A stretch of DNA of 64,000 bases from Neisseria dentiae (GCF_014055005.1 NZ_CP059570.1:930001-994000), one strand, 5' to 3'. Positions 16,963 through 26,126 are shown, counted from the stretch's first letter. The notes: generated from the letters alone by a model not told the origin. Made by a program: numbers and translations.

Positions 16963-17744
16963 GGCTGATATTCCGGGTTAACGGTTAGGGTGCCGGCCGG
17001 CAGGGTGTGCGCCGGCGGTGTACGGCCGTATTGTAAAGCATAAGCCCAATCGGTGCGGTGTTCTTTTTGCGCTTTGGCAACTGCCGCGCCGTGGGGGTAG
17101 GGTATGGTGAAATGTTCGGTTATCCAAGTGTTTTGCCGCTTTTCAATCACGGCGTAGCGCGCGTGGGGCGAGCCGTTTTCCACCACATGGGGCGGTTGGT
17201 CGTCCTCATAGGCTTGCAGGCCGACGCTGCCGGGGTTAATCAGCAACATATCGTCGATATGGAGGCTGCGCGGTATGTGGGTGTGGCCGCAAGCGATAAC
17301 GGCGGCACGGGTATCGCCCAAGCGTTGGCGGATTTCTTTTTCGGCAGACAAAACCGTCCGGCCGTTAACGATGGATTCCATCAAATAAACCTTATCGCCG
17401 TGCGGGCTGCCGTGGCAGAGCAGGATATCTTCGGCTAACGGCATAATGGCGGGCAGGGCGGCCAGCCACGCCCATTCCGGCTGCCCCAGTTGCAGGGAGG
17501 CGAAACGGTCGGACAGGCTTTGTTTGGCGGCAGACTGGGTGAGCAGCTGGCGTTCGTGGTTGCCTGCAACCGTCGGCCAGTTTTCGGCCATGAGAAATTG
17601 TGCCGTTTCCTTCGGCCACAACGGGCCGGAAAGGCAGTCGCCCAAATTGGCCACGGCATCGCAGCCGCGCCGGCGGATGTCGGCGGCAACGGCTTCCAAG
17701 GCCGGCAGGTTGCCGTGTATGTCGGAAATCAGGGCTAAACGCAT
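16959..17744 (-). CDS. metallophosphoesterase (calcineurin-like), unknown substrate
   Basis: A 261-residue protein with the dinuclear-metal motifs SDIHGN (residues 7-12), LGDCLSG, GNHE, a lone catalytic-type His in LLCHGSPHG and GHTHIPR, followed by INPGSVG. This is the YfcE/phosphodiesterase pattern. It overlaps lipA by four bases and lies between lipA and lipB, but no role in lipoylation is known for this family, so operon membership may only reflect co-transcription. The substrate cannot be inferred. Confidence 0.85.
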   Translation of the reverse strand: MRLALISDIHGNLPALEAVAADIRRRGCDAVANLGDCLSGPLWPKETAQFLMAENWPTVAGNHERQLLTQSAAKQSLSDRFASLQLGQPEWAWLAALPAIMPLAEDILLCHGSPHGDKVYLMESIVNGRTVLSAEKEIRQRLGDTRAAVIACGHTHIPRSLHIDDMLLINPGSVGLQAYEDDQPPHVVENGSPHARYAVIEKRQNTWITEHFTIPYPHGAAVAKAQKEHRTDWAYALQYGRTPPAHTLPAGTLTVNPEYQP

Positions 17745-17818
17745 GGCGGGTTCAACAATATTCGGAGCAGCGGCGGGAAGAGGCCGGATATGCCTGTTAC
17801 TGTTATAGGCGATGGTTT

Positions 17819-18442
17819 TCAGACGGCCTCTGCCGGCGGCGGTTCCAATTTTTGCTGCAAATGGGCGGTCAGTTTTTCGGCCACCTCGGCAAGCGGCGGG
17901 CAGGGGGTGAGAAAGTCGGCCATCTGCACCATTTCCATGCCTGCGTAGCCGCAGGGGTTGATTTGCAAAAAGGGCGATAAATCCATATCAACGTTTAATG
18001 CCAGGCCATGATACACCGAGCCGTTTTTAATACGTAACCCCAAAGAGGCGATTTTGCGCCCGTTTACATAAACGCCGGGGCGTTGCGGGTCGGCGGAGGC
18101 GGCGATGCCGTATTCGGCCAGCGTGGCGATAATGCTGTTTTCAAGGGCGCTCACGATATTGCGCACACTGGTTTTGCGGCGTTTGAAGTCGATTAGCGTG
18201 TAAACCACCAGCTGGCCAGGGCCGTGGTAAGTGATTTGGCCGCCGCGGTCGATCTGCACCACGGGTATGCTGCTGTGCAGCAGCAGGTGTTCGGGTTTGC
18301 CCGCCAAGCCTTGCGTAAATACGGGCGGGTGTTCGACCACCCACAGTTCGTCTTCGGTGTGGTCGGTGCGTTCGGCGTTAAAGGTTTTCATGGCCTCGAA
18401 CACGGGTTGGTAGTCAGCCAGGCCGAAGTGCACGGTCTTCAT
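17819..18442 (-). CDS. lipB: octanoyl-[acyl carrier protein]:protein octanoyltransferase
   Basis: Transfers octanoyl from ACP to lipoyl domains, supplying the LipA substrate. The 207-residue protein has RGGQITYHGPGQLVVY, the catalytic Lys in GRKIASLGLRI and the catalytic Cys in INPCGYAGMEM. The ybeD stop lies one base before its start codon, indicating translational coupling. The C-terminus ends close to an uptake sequence at about 17816-17826. Confidence 0.95.
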   Translation of the reverse strand: MKTVHFGLADYQPVFEAMKTFNAERTDHTEDELWVVEHPPVFTQGLAGKPEHLLLHSSIPVVQIDRGGQITYHGPGQLVVYTLIDFKRRKTSVRNIVSALENSIIATLAEYGIAASADPQRPGVYVNGRKIASLGLRIKNGSVYHGLALNVDMDLSPFLQINPCGYAGMEMVQMADFLTPCPPLAEVAEKLTAHLQQKLEPPPAEAV

Positions 18443-18443
18443 G

Positions 18444-18716
18444 TTACAGCACCATTTTCACCAGCTCGTGGCCGGTGAGTTCGCGGTAGATATTGTTGAG
18501 CTGTTCTTGGTTCTGCACATTGGCTGCTTCCACGGTGGCGCCCAGATAATTGCCTTTGCTGCTCGGGCGCACGCTGATGTGGTGCGCCTGGGTTTCAGGC
18601 GCGTGCTTTTGCACGCAGGCAAGCACCAACGAAGCGAATTCGGGGTGCTGAACCCCCATCACTTTAATGGTGAAGTTGCAGGGAAATTCGATTAAAGAAG
18701 TGTTTTGTTCGGACAT
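18444..18716 (-). CDS. ybeD: YbeD/DUF493 family protein
   Basis: A 90-residue protein of the DUF493 family (TLIEFPCNFTIKVMG at the N-terminus, HISVRPSSKGNYLGAT in the middle, terminal LTGHELVKMVL). ybeD lies beside lipB in many proteobacteria; the fold resembles an ACT-like regulatory domain, and its role is not established. First gene of the lipoate cluster; ATG at 18716. Confidence 0.9.
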   Translation of the reverse strand: MSEQNTSLIEFPCNFTIKVMGVQHPEFASLVLACVQKHAPETQAHHISVRPSSKGNYLGATVEAANVQNQEQLNNIYRELTGHELVKMVL

Positions 18717-18740
18717 GGTGTTTCCTTAAAAAGGCTAATC

Positions 18741-18778
18741 AGGCCGTCTGAAAAAATTTTTCGCTTTTCAGACGGCCT
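18741..18778. repeat. inverted DUS pair between divergent genes
   Basis: AGGCCGTCTGAAAA (18741-18754) and its inverted copy ending 18778. It lies between the divergent starts of ybeD and lon, so it cannot terminate either gene as annotated. Confidence 0.7.
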
Positions 18779-18787
18779 GATACGTTT

Positions 18788-18952
18788 CCAGGGTCTGCTG
18801 ACAGTTAACACATCGTCGGTTTTTGGTCAGAAATCCACGTCTGCTGCGTCGAAAATACTCGCAAGGTGTCTAACCTTGCTGCGTTTTTCTCCTTGCATAC
18901 GCGGTTTTTGCCTCAAAAACCGCTTCGATGGTTAATGATCAGCAGACCCTGG
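18788..18952. repeat. 165-bp structured inverted-repeat element (MITE-like)
   Basis: Outer arms CCAGGGTCTGCTGA (18788-18801) and TCAGCAGACCCTGG (18939-18952) are perfect inverted repeats, with partial complementarity continuing inward (TTAAC, ATCG). Two internal perfect hairpins are present: GCAAGGT/ACCTTGC at 18861-18879 and GCGGTTTTTG/CAAAAACCGC at 18901-18923. It has no coding capacity. The rest of the 18717-19120 gap holds only the DUS pair and a single DUS near 18993. Confidence 0.75.
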
Positions 18953-19120
18953 CAATATTTTAACGCAACCACTGTTTGCAATCCATTATACTGCCGTCTG
19001 AAAAGGTGTTTTGAAGATATAAGCGTTTGCTGTTTTTTCAAGGCTTGAAATAGCGGGCCGCCAACCCCATGTGGGCGGCAATCCGACAAATAGCAGTAAC
19101 AACTTGAATAGAGAAAAGAT

Positions 19121-21568
19121 ATGGCAACAGACAAACATTTTGAGGAATACGCCGCACTGGCAACCCTGCCGCTGCGCGACGTGGTGGTTTACCCGCACAT
19201 GGTGCTGCCCCTGTTTGTGGGGCGCGAAAAATCCATTGCCGCACTCGATTTGGCCATGGCCAACGACGAGCCGGTATTTCTGTTGGCCCAGCGCGACCCC
19301 AACGAAGAAGAGCCGCGCGCCGAAGATTTGCACGAAATGGGCACGGTGGCCCAAGTTTTGCAAGTGTTGAAACTGCCCGACGGCACCGTGAAAGTGCTGG
19401 TGGAAGGCATACGCCGCGGCCGCGCCCTGCGCGTGGAAGACAACGGCGAACTGTTTGTTTCGCATGTGGAATTCGCCGACGACACCGACACCGACAACCC
19501 CGATATGGAAGCCCTGCGCCGCACCCTGCTGTCGCAGTTCGACCAGTTCGCCAAGCTGAACAAAAAAATCCCCGCCGAAGTTATCGGCACCATTCACGGC
19601 ATTTCCGACAACAGCCGCCTGGTCGACACTGTTGCCGCCCACCTGCAACTCAAACTCGAGCAGCGCCAAGATGTTTTGGGCATGGTCAGCATCGCCGAAC
19701 GCATGGAATACCTGCTCGGCCAGCTTGAAGCCGAACTCGACATCATGCAGGTGGAAAAACGCATCCGCGGCCGCGTGAAACGCCAAATGGAAAAATCACA
19801 GCGCGAGTATTACCTCAACGAGCAGGTAAAAGCGATTCAGAAAGAATTGGGCGAGGAAGACGAACGCGGCGAACTCGAAGCGTTGGAAAAGCAGATTAAA
19901 GAAGCCGGCATGAGCAAAGAGGCCGAAGAAAAATGCCTTTCCGAGCTGAAAAAACTGAAAATGATGCCGCCGATGTCGGCAGAATCGACTGTGGTGCGCA
20001 ACTACATCGACACCCTGCTGGAATTGCCGTGGAAGAAAAAATCGCGCGTGAGCAAAGATTTGGCCAAGGCCGATTTGGTGCTCAATGCCGACCACTACGG
20101 CTTGGAAAAAGTCAAAGAGCGCATTTTGGAATATTTGGCCGTGCAAAAACGCATGGACAAAATCAAAGGCCCGATTCTGTGTTTGGTCGGCCCGCCGGGC
20201 GTGGGTAAAACCTCGCTGGGCGAATCCATCGCCAAAGCCACCGGCCGCCAATATGTGCGCATGGCCTTGGGCGGCGTGCGCGACGAAAGCGAAATCCGCG
20301 GCCACCGCCGCACCTATATCGGCTCGATGCCCGGTAAAATCCTGCAAAACATGGCCAAAGCCGGCGTAAAAAACCCGCTGTTCCTGCTCGACGAAATCGA
20401 CAAACTCGGCAGCGACTTCCGCGGCGATCCCGCCAGCGCCCTGCTCGAAGTGCTCGACCCCGAACAAAACAACAAGTTCGCCGACCACTACGCAGAAGTG
20501 GATTACGATTTGAGCGACGTGATGTTTATCGCCACGTCCAACAGCCTCAACATTCCGCCGGCTCTGCTCGACCGCATGGAAATCATCCGCTTGTCCGGCT
20601 ACACCGAAGACGAAAAAATCAACATCGCCATGCAGTATCTGGTGCCCAAGCAGATGAAGCGCAACGGTGTGAAAGAGGGCGAGCTGGAAATCGCCGAAAG
20701 TGCGGTGCGCGATATTATCCGCTACTACACCCGCGAAGCCGGCGTGCGCTCGCTTGACCGCGAAATCGCCAAAATCTGCCGCAAAGTGGTGATGCAGATT
20801 ACGTTGGCCGCCGATAAGAAAACCACTGCCGCCAAAGGCCGTCTGAAAACCAAAACCGTGAAGGTAACCGAGAAAAACCTCCACGATTACTTGGGCGTGC
20901 GCCGCTTCGACTACGGCGTGGCCGAAGACGAAAACCGTATCGGCCAAGTTACCGGCCTGGCGTGGACGGAAGTGGGCGGCGAACTGCTCACTATCGAAGC
21001 CGTTGCCTTGCCCGGCAAAGGCAACATCATCCGCACCGGCCAACTGGGCGACGTGATGAAAGAATCGGTTTCCGCCGCTTGGAGCGTGGTACGCTCGCGC
21101 GCCGAAACCGTCGGGCTGGCACCGGATTTCTACGAGAAAAAAGACATCCATGTGCACGTTCCCGAAGGCGCCACGCCCAAAGACGGCCCCAGCGCAGGCA
21201 TCGCCATGACGCTGGCGATGGTATCGGCATTCACGCAGATTCCCGTGCGCGCCGATGTGGCGATGACCGGCGAGATTACCCTGCGCGGCGAAGTGCTGCC
21301 CATCGGCGGTTTGAAAGAAAAACTGCTGGCGGCGCTGCGCGGCGGCATCAAGCATGTGCTGATTCCGAAAGACAACGTGAAAGACTTGGAAGAAATTCCC
21401 GACAATGTGAAAGAGGGTCTGACCATCCACCCCGTAAAATGGATAGACGAAGTTTTGGCCTTGGGTTTGGAACGCCAGCCCGAACCGTGGAAAAACGAAG
21501 GAACTACCGCCGAGGCCGCATTGTCGAACCCTGAAAGCAAGTCAAGCGTAAAAGCAACCAAACATTGA
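19121..21568 (+). CDS. lon: ATP-dependent Lon protease
   Basis: Cytoplasmic AAA+ serine protease that degrades misfolded and regulatory proteins. The 815-residue protein has the N-terminal LON substrate domain, a coiled region around 180-250, Walker A GPPGVGKT near residue 357, Walker B LFLLDEIDK, and the protease motif PKDGPSAG with catalytic Ser near 691 plus the downstream GGLKEKLLAA lysine. An uptake sequence at 20836-20847 lies within the coding region and encodes GRLK in the linker between ATPase and protease domains. hupB follows, the same order as in E. coli. Confidence 0.97.
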   Translation: MATDKHFEEYAALATLPLRDVVVYPHMVLPLFVGREKSIAALDLAMANDEPVFLLAQRDPNEEEPRAEDLHEMGTVAQVLQVLKLPDGTVKVLVEGIRRGRALRVEDNGELFVSHVEFADDTDTDNPDMEALRRTLLSQFDQFAKLNKKIPAEVIGTIHGISDNSRLVDTVAAHLQLKLEQRQDVLGMVSIAERMEYLLGQLEAELDIMQVEKRIRGRVKRQMEKSQREYYLNEQVKAIQKELGEEDERGELEALEKQIKEAGMSKEAEEKCLSELKKLKMMPPMSAESTVVRNYIDTLLELPWKKKSRVSKDLAKADLVLNADHYGLEKVKERILEYLAVQKRMDKIKGPILCLVGPPGVGKTSLGESIAKATGRQYVRMALGGVRDESEIRGHRRTYIGSMPGKILQNMAKAGVKNPLFLLDEIDKLGSDFRGDPASALLEVLDPEQNNKFADHYAEVDYDLSDVMFIATSNSLNIPPALLDRMEIIRLSGYTEDEKINIAMQYLVPKQMKRNGVKEGELEIAESAVRDIIRYYTREAGVRSLDREIAKICRKVVMQITLAADKKTTAAKGRLKTKTVKVTEKNLHDYLGVRRFDYGVAEDENRIGQVTGLAWTEVGGELLTIEAVALPGKGNIIRTGQLGDVMKESVSAAWSVVRSRAETVGLAPDFYEKKDIHVHVPEGATPKDGPSAGIAMTLAMVSAFTQIPVRADVAMTGEITLRGEVLPIGGLKEKLLAALRGGIKHVLIPKDNVKDLEEIPDNVKEGLTIHPVKWIDEVLALGLERQPEPWKNEGTTAEAALSNPESKSSVKATKH

Positions 21569-21645
21569 ATTTGTAGGAATGTGTTGTAAAAGATGCGGTT
21601 GTTGTAAAGAAAGCCTGCAAAAGCGCAATCTTCCGCATCTTTTCG

Positions 21646-21675
21646 CTTGACACGGCGATTTTAGGCTTGTTATAA
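21646..21675 (+). promoter_or_regulatory. sigma-70 promoter of hupB
   Basis: Consensus -35 TTGACA (21646-21651) and TATAAA (21670-21675) separated by 18 bases, about 80 bases before the hupB start. It lets hupB be expressed independently of lon. Confidence 0.7.
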
Positions 21676-21756
21676 AGTCGCCAGATGTACAAAACTGTAC
21701 CCAAACGCCCGATTATCGGGGCTTTCATTATTTCAAACGATAGAAAGGGACTTATT

Positions 21757-22026
21757 GTGAACAAGTCTGAACTGATTGAAGCCATCGCCCAAGAGGCAGA
21801 TATTTCCAAAGCAGCCGCCGCCAAAGCTTTGGACGGTATGACCAATGCCGTAACCCGCGCGCTGAAAAAAGGCGATACCGTAACTTTAGTAGGTTTCGGT
21901 ACTTTCTACGTTGGCGAGCGCGCCGAGCGTCAAGGCCGCAACCCGAAAACCGGCGAGCCGCTGACCATTGCCGCTGCCAAAACCCCGAAATTCCGCGCAG
22001 GCAAAGCCCTGAAAGACGCGCTGTAA
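21757..22026 (+). CDS. hupB: DNA-binding protein HU
   Basis: Nucleoid-associated histone-like protein, 89 residues, the usual HU length. Starts with GTG as MNKSELIEAIAQEADISKAA; AAAGGGA upstream serves as ribosome binding site. The DNA-binding arm is GRNPKTGEPLTI, followed by the terminal FRAGKALKDAL. The longer frame from 21685 covers the promoter and is rejected. Confidence 0.96.
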   Translation: MNKSELIEAIAQEADISKAAAAKALDGMTNAVTRALKKGDTVTLVGFGTFYVGERAERQGRNPKTGEPLTIAAAKTPKFRAGKALKDAL

Positions 22027-22046
22027 GATTCGGCGGATATAAAACA

Positions 22047-22072
22047 AAAGCAGGCATATGCCTGCTTTTTTA
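22047..22072 (+). terminator. intrinsic terminator of hupB
   Basis: AAAAGCAGGCATATGCCTGC hairpin followed by a T-run, 20 bases after the hupB stop. Not made from uptake sequences. Confidence 0.85.
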
Positions 22073-22142
22073 TTTGGAGAGGCTAAACGAAAGCAAAATC
22101 TGGCGTAAGAGACAAAATGGGGGCTAAAAATCCTTGAAAACC

Positions 22143-22850
22143 TTATCCTGAAAAGATTTCAGTGTAGGAAATGGTCGGGTTGTTTACACAACAGGTTGGG
22201 AATGAAGCCTGTAAAACCTCAAAAGGGATGTCGCCTTTCAGGCTCTTGTGGGGCTTGACGGTGTTATAAAAGTTAACAAAACGACATAACTCTTTTTGCC
22301 GGTGTGCCGAATCCTTAAACGGATGCTTGTCATGCCACATTTCCATTAAGGTACGGATAACCCGCTCGGCTTTACCATTGGTTTGCGGCCGGGTAACACG
22401 GGTGAATTTTTGGCTTATGTTGTTTTGCACACAGGCAATGCCAAACGGGTGCTCCGCATTGCCATGATATTCCACACCGTTGTCGGAATATCGTGGCAAT
22501 AAAGACAGCAACTTTACCCGCAGCTCCGTGACCGCGTTTGCCTTTACGTTGTCCGCCAAAATAACTTTCATCCAGCTCAACGGAACCATCAAAAACTTCG
22601 TCTGACTGAAGCTCCAGATGGTAGGCGATAACTTGGCGGATTTTTCGGTAAAACAGCATGGCTGAGTTGGCCTGAATACCGAGTATATTGGCTGCTGTAC
22701 GTGCTGTAACTTCCAATACAAAAAATTGGAGCAATTTTCGCTGTGTAGATTTACTGTGTTGCAATGGGTTATCTTCATTTTCTGAGCGTAACCTAACTAC
22801 TAATCTACGTCAGCTTCAATAAAAACACCGTTATCCACTGTTTCAGGTAG
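22143..22850 (-). mobile_element. hybrid of IS1595-family and IS481-family transposase fragments
   Basis: Reading the minus strand, the 5' part (about 22850-22503) encodes an IS1595-type transposase N-terminal half in one frame: LQFFVLEVTARTAANILGI, then VELDESYFGGQRKGKRG and GAAGKVAVF. Near 22502 it switches, with a frame change, to the C-terminal part of an unrelated IS481-type integrase-core transposase: YSDNGVEYHG, TRPQTNGKAERVIRTL and CRFVNFYNTVKPHKSLKG, ending at 22143. Neither half has its other catalytic residues, so both are dead. The start codon and outer termini of the IS1595 part are not clear. Confidence 0.75.
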
Positions 22851-22863
22851 CCTTTTTAATATC

Positions 22864-25143
22864 TTACCGTTTCAACTTCGCAAACGCATCCGCCATCGCC
22901 GAATTGGCGGGGGCTTTTTCCTGCCGTTGCGGTTTGGCGCTGCGGCTATCGCCTCTGCGGTTGTTTTCAGACGGCCTGTCGCTGCGTTTGGCTTGCGTGC
23001 CGGGTTCGTCGTCCAAACGCATGGTTAAGGCGATGCGTTTGCGTGCGGCATCGACTTCCAGCACTTTCACTTTCACCACGTCGCCGGCTTTGACCACTTC
23101 GCGCGGGTCTTGTACGAATTTGTTCGACAGGGCGGAGATGTGCACCAAGCCGTCTTGGTGTACGCCGATATCCACAAACGCGCCGAAGTTGGCAACGTTG
23201 CTCACCACGCCTTCCAAAATCATGCCGGTTTGCAAATCGCTGATTTCGTTGATGCCTTCGGCAAAGGTGGCTGTCTGAAACTCGCCGCGCGGGTCGCGGC
23301 CGGGTTTTTCGAGTTCGGCGAGGATGTCTAGGATGGTGGGCAGGCCGAATTGTTCGGTGGTGTAGGCGGCGGGTTTGATTTGTTTGATTTTTTCGCGGTT
23401 GCCGATTAAATCGGCGGCTTTGATGTGCAAGTCGTCGAGCATTTTGGCGACGACGGGGTAGGCTTCGGGATGGACGGCGGAAGCGTCGAGCGGCTCTTTG
23501 CCGCCGTTGATGCGCAAAAAGCCTGCGGCCTGCTCGTAAGTTTTTTCGCCCAAGCGCGGCACTTTTAAGAGTTTTTTGCGGCTGTCGAATGCGCCGTTTT
23601 CATCGCGGTAGGCGACGATGTTGTGCGCCAGCGTTTGGTTGAGGCCGGAAATTCGTGCCAACAGCGGCGCGGAGGCGGTGTTCACATCCACCCCCACGGC
23701 GTTCACGCAGTCTTCCACCACGGCATCGAGCGATTTGGCCAGTTGCGATTGGTTGACGTCGTGCTGGTATTGGCCGACGCCGATGGATTTCGGGTCGATT
23801 TTCACCAATTCGGCCAGCGGATCTTGCAGGCGGCGGGCGATGGAGACGGCGCCGCGCAGGGAAACGTCGAGATCGGGGAATTCTTTGGCGGCCAGTTCGC
23901 TGGCGGAATAAATCGACGCGCCGGCCTCGCTGACAACGATTTTGTGCAGCTTCATTTCCGGCATGGCTTTCACCAATTCGCCGGCTATTTTGTCGGTTTC
24001 GCGGCTGGCGGTGCCGTTGCCGATGGCAATCAGCTTCACGCCGTGCTGTTTGATGAGTTTGGCCAGGGTGGCGAGCATATTGTTTTCTTGATGCAGATAC
24101 ACAATCACGGTGTCCAACAGTTTGCCGGTGTCGCTGACCACGGCGCATTTCACGCCGTTGCGGTAGCCGGGGTCTAGCCCCAAGGTGGTGAGGCGGCCGG
24201 CGGGGGCGGCCAGCAGCAGGTCTTTGAGATTGCGGGCGAACACGGTAATCGCATCGGTGTCGGCGTTTTCTTTCAGACGGCCTAAGGCTTCCAGCTCGAG
24301 CGAGAGAAAGATTTTGGCACGCCAAGTGAGGCGCACGGTGTCGCGCAGCCATTTGTTTTTATTGTTGATATGAAAATGTCGGGTGATGATTTTTTCGTAG
24401 TCGCTCTGTTCGGTAATCGGGGTTTCGTCGGGCTGGTATTTTAAGGCCGTCTGAAGAATGCCTTCGTTGCGGCCGCGCAATACGGCCAGCGCGCGGTGGC
24501 TGGGCATGCTGCGCACGGCTTCGCGGTGGTCGAAATAGTCGGCGAACTTTTCGCCTTCGGTTTCTTTGCCTTCAATCACTTGGGCGTGGATTTCGGCTTC
24601 GTTCCACAGTTTTTCGCGCAAAGTGCCGATCAGTTCGGCGTCTTCGGCGAATTGTTCCATCAAAATGGCGCGCGCGCCGTCGAGCGCGGCTTTGCTGTCG
24701 GGCACTTGTTCGTTGAGATAGCCTTGCGCGGCGGCTTCGGGGTCTTGGTTTTGGTCGGCCAATAATGAATCGGCCAAGGGTTGCAGGCCGTTTTCGCGGG
24801 CGATTTGCGCTTTGGTGCGACGCTTGGGTTTGTAGGGCAGATAGAGGTCTTCGAGCGCGGTTTTGTTGTCGGCCGCTTCGATGGCCGCCTGCAATTCGGG
24901 CGTGAGCTTGCCTTGCTCTTCGATGCTTTTTAATACGGTTTGTTTGCGCTCTTCGAGTTCGCGCAGGTAGGTGAGTCGCTCTGCGAGGGTGCGCAGCTGG
25001 CTGTCGTCCAAGCCGCCGGTGGCTTCTTTGCGGTAGCGGGCGATAAAGGGCACGGTGGCGCCGTCGTCCAACAGCTCTACGGCGGCGGTGATTTGGGCGG
25101 CGGTGGCGGAGAGTTCTTGAGCGATGGCTTGGATGATGTTCAT
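22864..25143 (-). CDS. tex: Tex family RNA-binding transcription accessory protein
   Basis: A 759-residue protein with the Tex architecture: N-terminal helical domain, a YqgF-like RNase H fold around TTLGLDPGYRNGVKCAVV, helix-hairpin-helix repeats (LLARISGLNQTLAHNIVAYR, LLKVPRLGEKTYEQAAGF) and a C-terminal S1 domain beginning GMILEGVVSNVANFGAFVDI. A low-complexity basic tail follows. Uptake sequences occur within the gene near 22967, 24288 and 24446. Role in transcription is known from homologues but the mechanism is not settled. Confidence 0.95.
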   Translation of the reverse strand: MNIIQAIAQELSATAAQITAAVELLDDGATVPFIARYRKEATGGLDDSQLRTLAERLTYLRELEERKQTVLKSIEEQGKLTPELQAAIEAADNKTALEDLYLPYKPKRRTKAQIARENGLQPLADSLLADQNQDPEAAAQGYLNEQVPDSKAALDGARAILMEQFAEDAELIGTLREKLWNEAEIHAQVIEGKETEGEKFADYFDHREAVRSMPSHRALAVLRGRNEGILQTALKYQPDETPITEQSDYEKIITRHFHINNKNKWLRDTVRLTWRAKIFLSLELEALGRLKENADTDAITVFARNLKDLLLAAPAGRLTTLGLDPGYRNGVKCAVVSDTGKLLDTVIVYLHQENNMLATLAKLIKQHGVKLIAIGNGTASRETDKIAGELVKAMPEMKLHKIVVSEAGASIYSASELAAKEFPDLDVSLRGAVSIARRLQDPLAELVKIDPKSIGVGQYQHDVNQSQLAKSLDAVVEDCVNAVGVDVNTASAPLLARISGLNQTLAHNIVAYRDENGAFDSRKKLLKVPRLGEKTYEQAAGFLRINGGKEPLDASAVHPEAYPVVAKMLDDLHIKAADLIGNREKIKQIKPAAYTTEQFGLPTILDILAELEKPGRDPRGEFQTATFAEGINEISDLQTGMILEGVVSNVANFGAFVDIGVHQDGLVHISALSNKFVQDPREVVKAGDVVKVKVLEVDAARKRIALTMRLDDEPGTQAKRSDRPSENNRRGDSRSAKPQRQEKAPANSAMADAFAKLKR

Positions 25144-25210
25144 GGCGGTTTTTCAGGAATGCAAAAAAAGGGGAAAGGATAGCGGTTTTGAGGGTGGTTG
25201 GCAAAGGGAA

Positions 25211-25242
25211 AGGCCGTCTGAAAAAAGTATTTCAGACGGCCT
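25211..25242 (-). terminator. DUS-pair terminator after the endonuclease-family gene
   Basis: AGGCCGTCTGAAA and inverted TTTCAGACGGCCT (one T short on one arm) between the stop at 25263 and the tex start at 25143. Confidence 0.65.
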
Positions 25243-25262
25243 CGGTTTGATGCGGGCTTAGG

Positions 25263-26030
25263 CTACGGCTGTTTGATGCGCGGCAGCACTTTCACGCTTA
25301 AGGGCAGGTGGTCGGACAGGCGCTGCCATTGTTTGCTGCGGTGGATTTGTGCTTCCACCACTTCGAGGTTGCGGGTGTAGATGCGGTCGAGGCTTAAAAT
25401 CGGCAGGCGCGATGGGAAGGTTTTGGGGCGTTTGCCGTTTTCGTCGACAAACACTTCCTGCAAATTCAGGGCGTTGCCGAGCGAGACGGCGGATTTGTAG
25501 CGCCAGTCGTTGAAGTCGCCGGCGATAATCAGCGGGCTTTCGGGGTCGACCTGGCGGGTAACGTAGTCGAAAATCGCTTGGTATTGCTTTAAGCGGTCGG
25601 GTTCGCGCAGGTTGAGGTGGGCGCACAGGCAAACCAGCGGCACGCTCCAGTTTTCGGGCAGGATTTCGCAGTGCAAAACGCCGCGCTGCTCGAGTTTGTT
25701 GACGCTGATGTTGAGGTTGTGGCGGGTGTCGATGGGCATATGGCTGAGAATCGCGTTGCCGTGGTGCCGCTCGGGAAAGATGGCGTTTTTGCCGTAACTG
25801 CTGTTAAACGAAAGGTGCTCGCTGATGATGTCGTAGTGCGGCAGGTGGGGGAAATCGGGCAGTTTGGCGCGGCGGCTTTGGTGTTCGCCTTGCACTTCCT
25901 GCAAAAACAGAATGTCGGAATTGAGGCTTTGCAGGGCTTCGGCCATGCTGCCGACCTGAACCTTGCGGTTAAGCGCCGACATGCCTTTGTGCATATTGTA
26001 AGAAGTAATGGTTACGGGGGCGGGGGTCAT
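25263..26030 (-). CDS. endonuclease/exonuclease/phosphatase family protein
   Basis: A 255-residue protein of the DNase I-like metal-dependent phosphoesterase superfamily. Motifs: SYNMHKG (N-terminal Asn), LFLQEVQGEH with the metal-binding Glu, HLNLREPDR, IIAGDFNDWR and the C-terminal SDHLPLSV with catalytic Asp-His. No signal peptide is evident. The substrate could be nucleic acid or a phospholipid/phosphosugar and cannot be chosen from sequence. Separated from tex by a DUS-pair terminator. Confidence 0.88.
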   Translation of the reverse strand: MTPAPVTITSYNMHKGMSALNRKVQVGSMAEALQSLNSDILFLQEVQGEHQSRRAKLPDFPHLPHYDIISEHLSFNSSYGKNAIFPERHHGNAILSHMPIDTRHNLNISVNKLEQRGVLHCEILPENWSVPLVCLCAHLNLREPDRLKQYQAIFDYVTRQVDPESPLIIAGDFNDWRYKSAVSLGNALNLQEVFVDENGKRPKTFPSRLPILSLDRIYTRNLEVVEAQIHRSKQWQRLSDHLPLSVKVLPRIKQP

Positions 26031-26126
26031 AATGTGTGTTCCGTTTTTTTGTTGTTTTGTCTGATTATTTGATTATATATCAGCAGGCCGTCTGAAAAAC
26101 CCGATTTTACATAATGCAGGCGGGCC

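Noticed and set aside
19796..21430. 544-codon open frame antisense to lon
   Set aside because: It lies wholly opposite a well-supported gene; composition is rich in His, Phe and Gly as expected from the complement of G/C-biased third codon positions, and it shows no family motif.
23264..23276. GGCTGTCTGAA in tex as a third DUS dialect
   Set aside because: A single copy in coding sequence that encodes ordinary residues; one substitution from the standard sequence is expected by chance.
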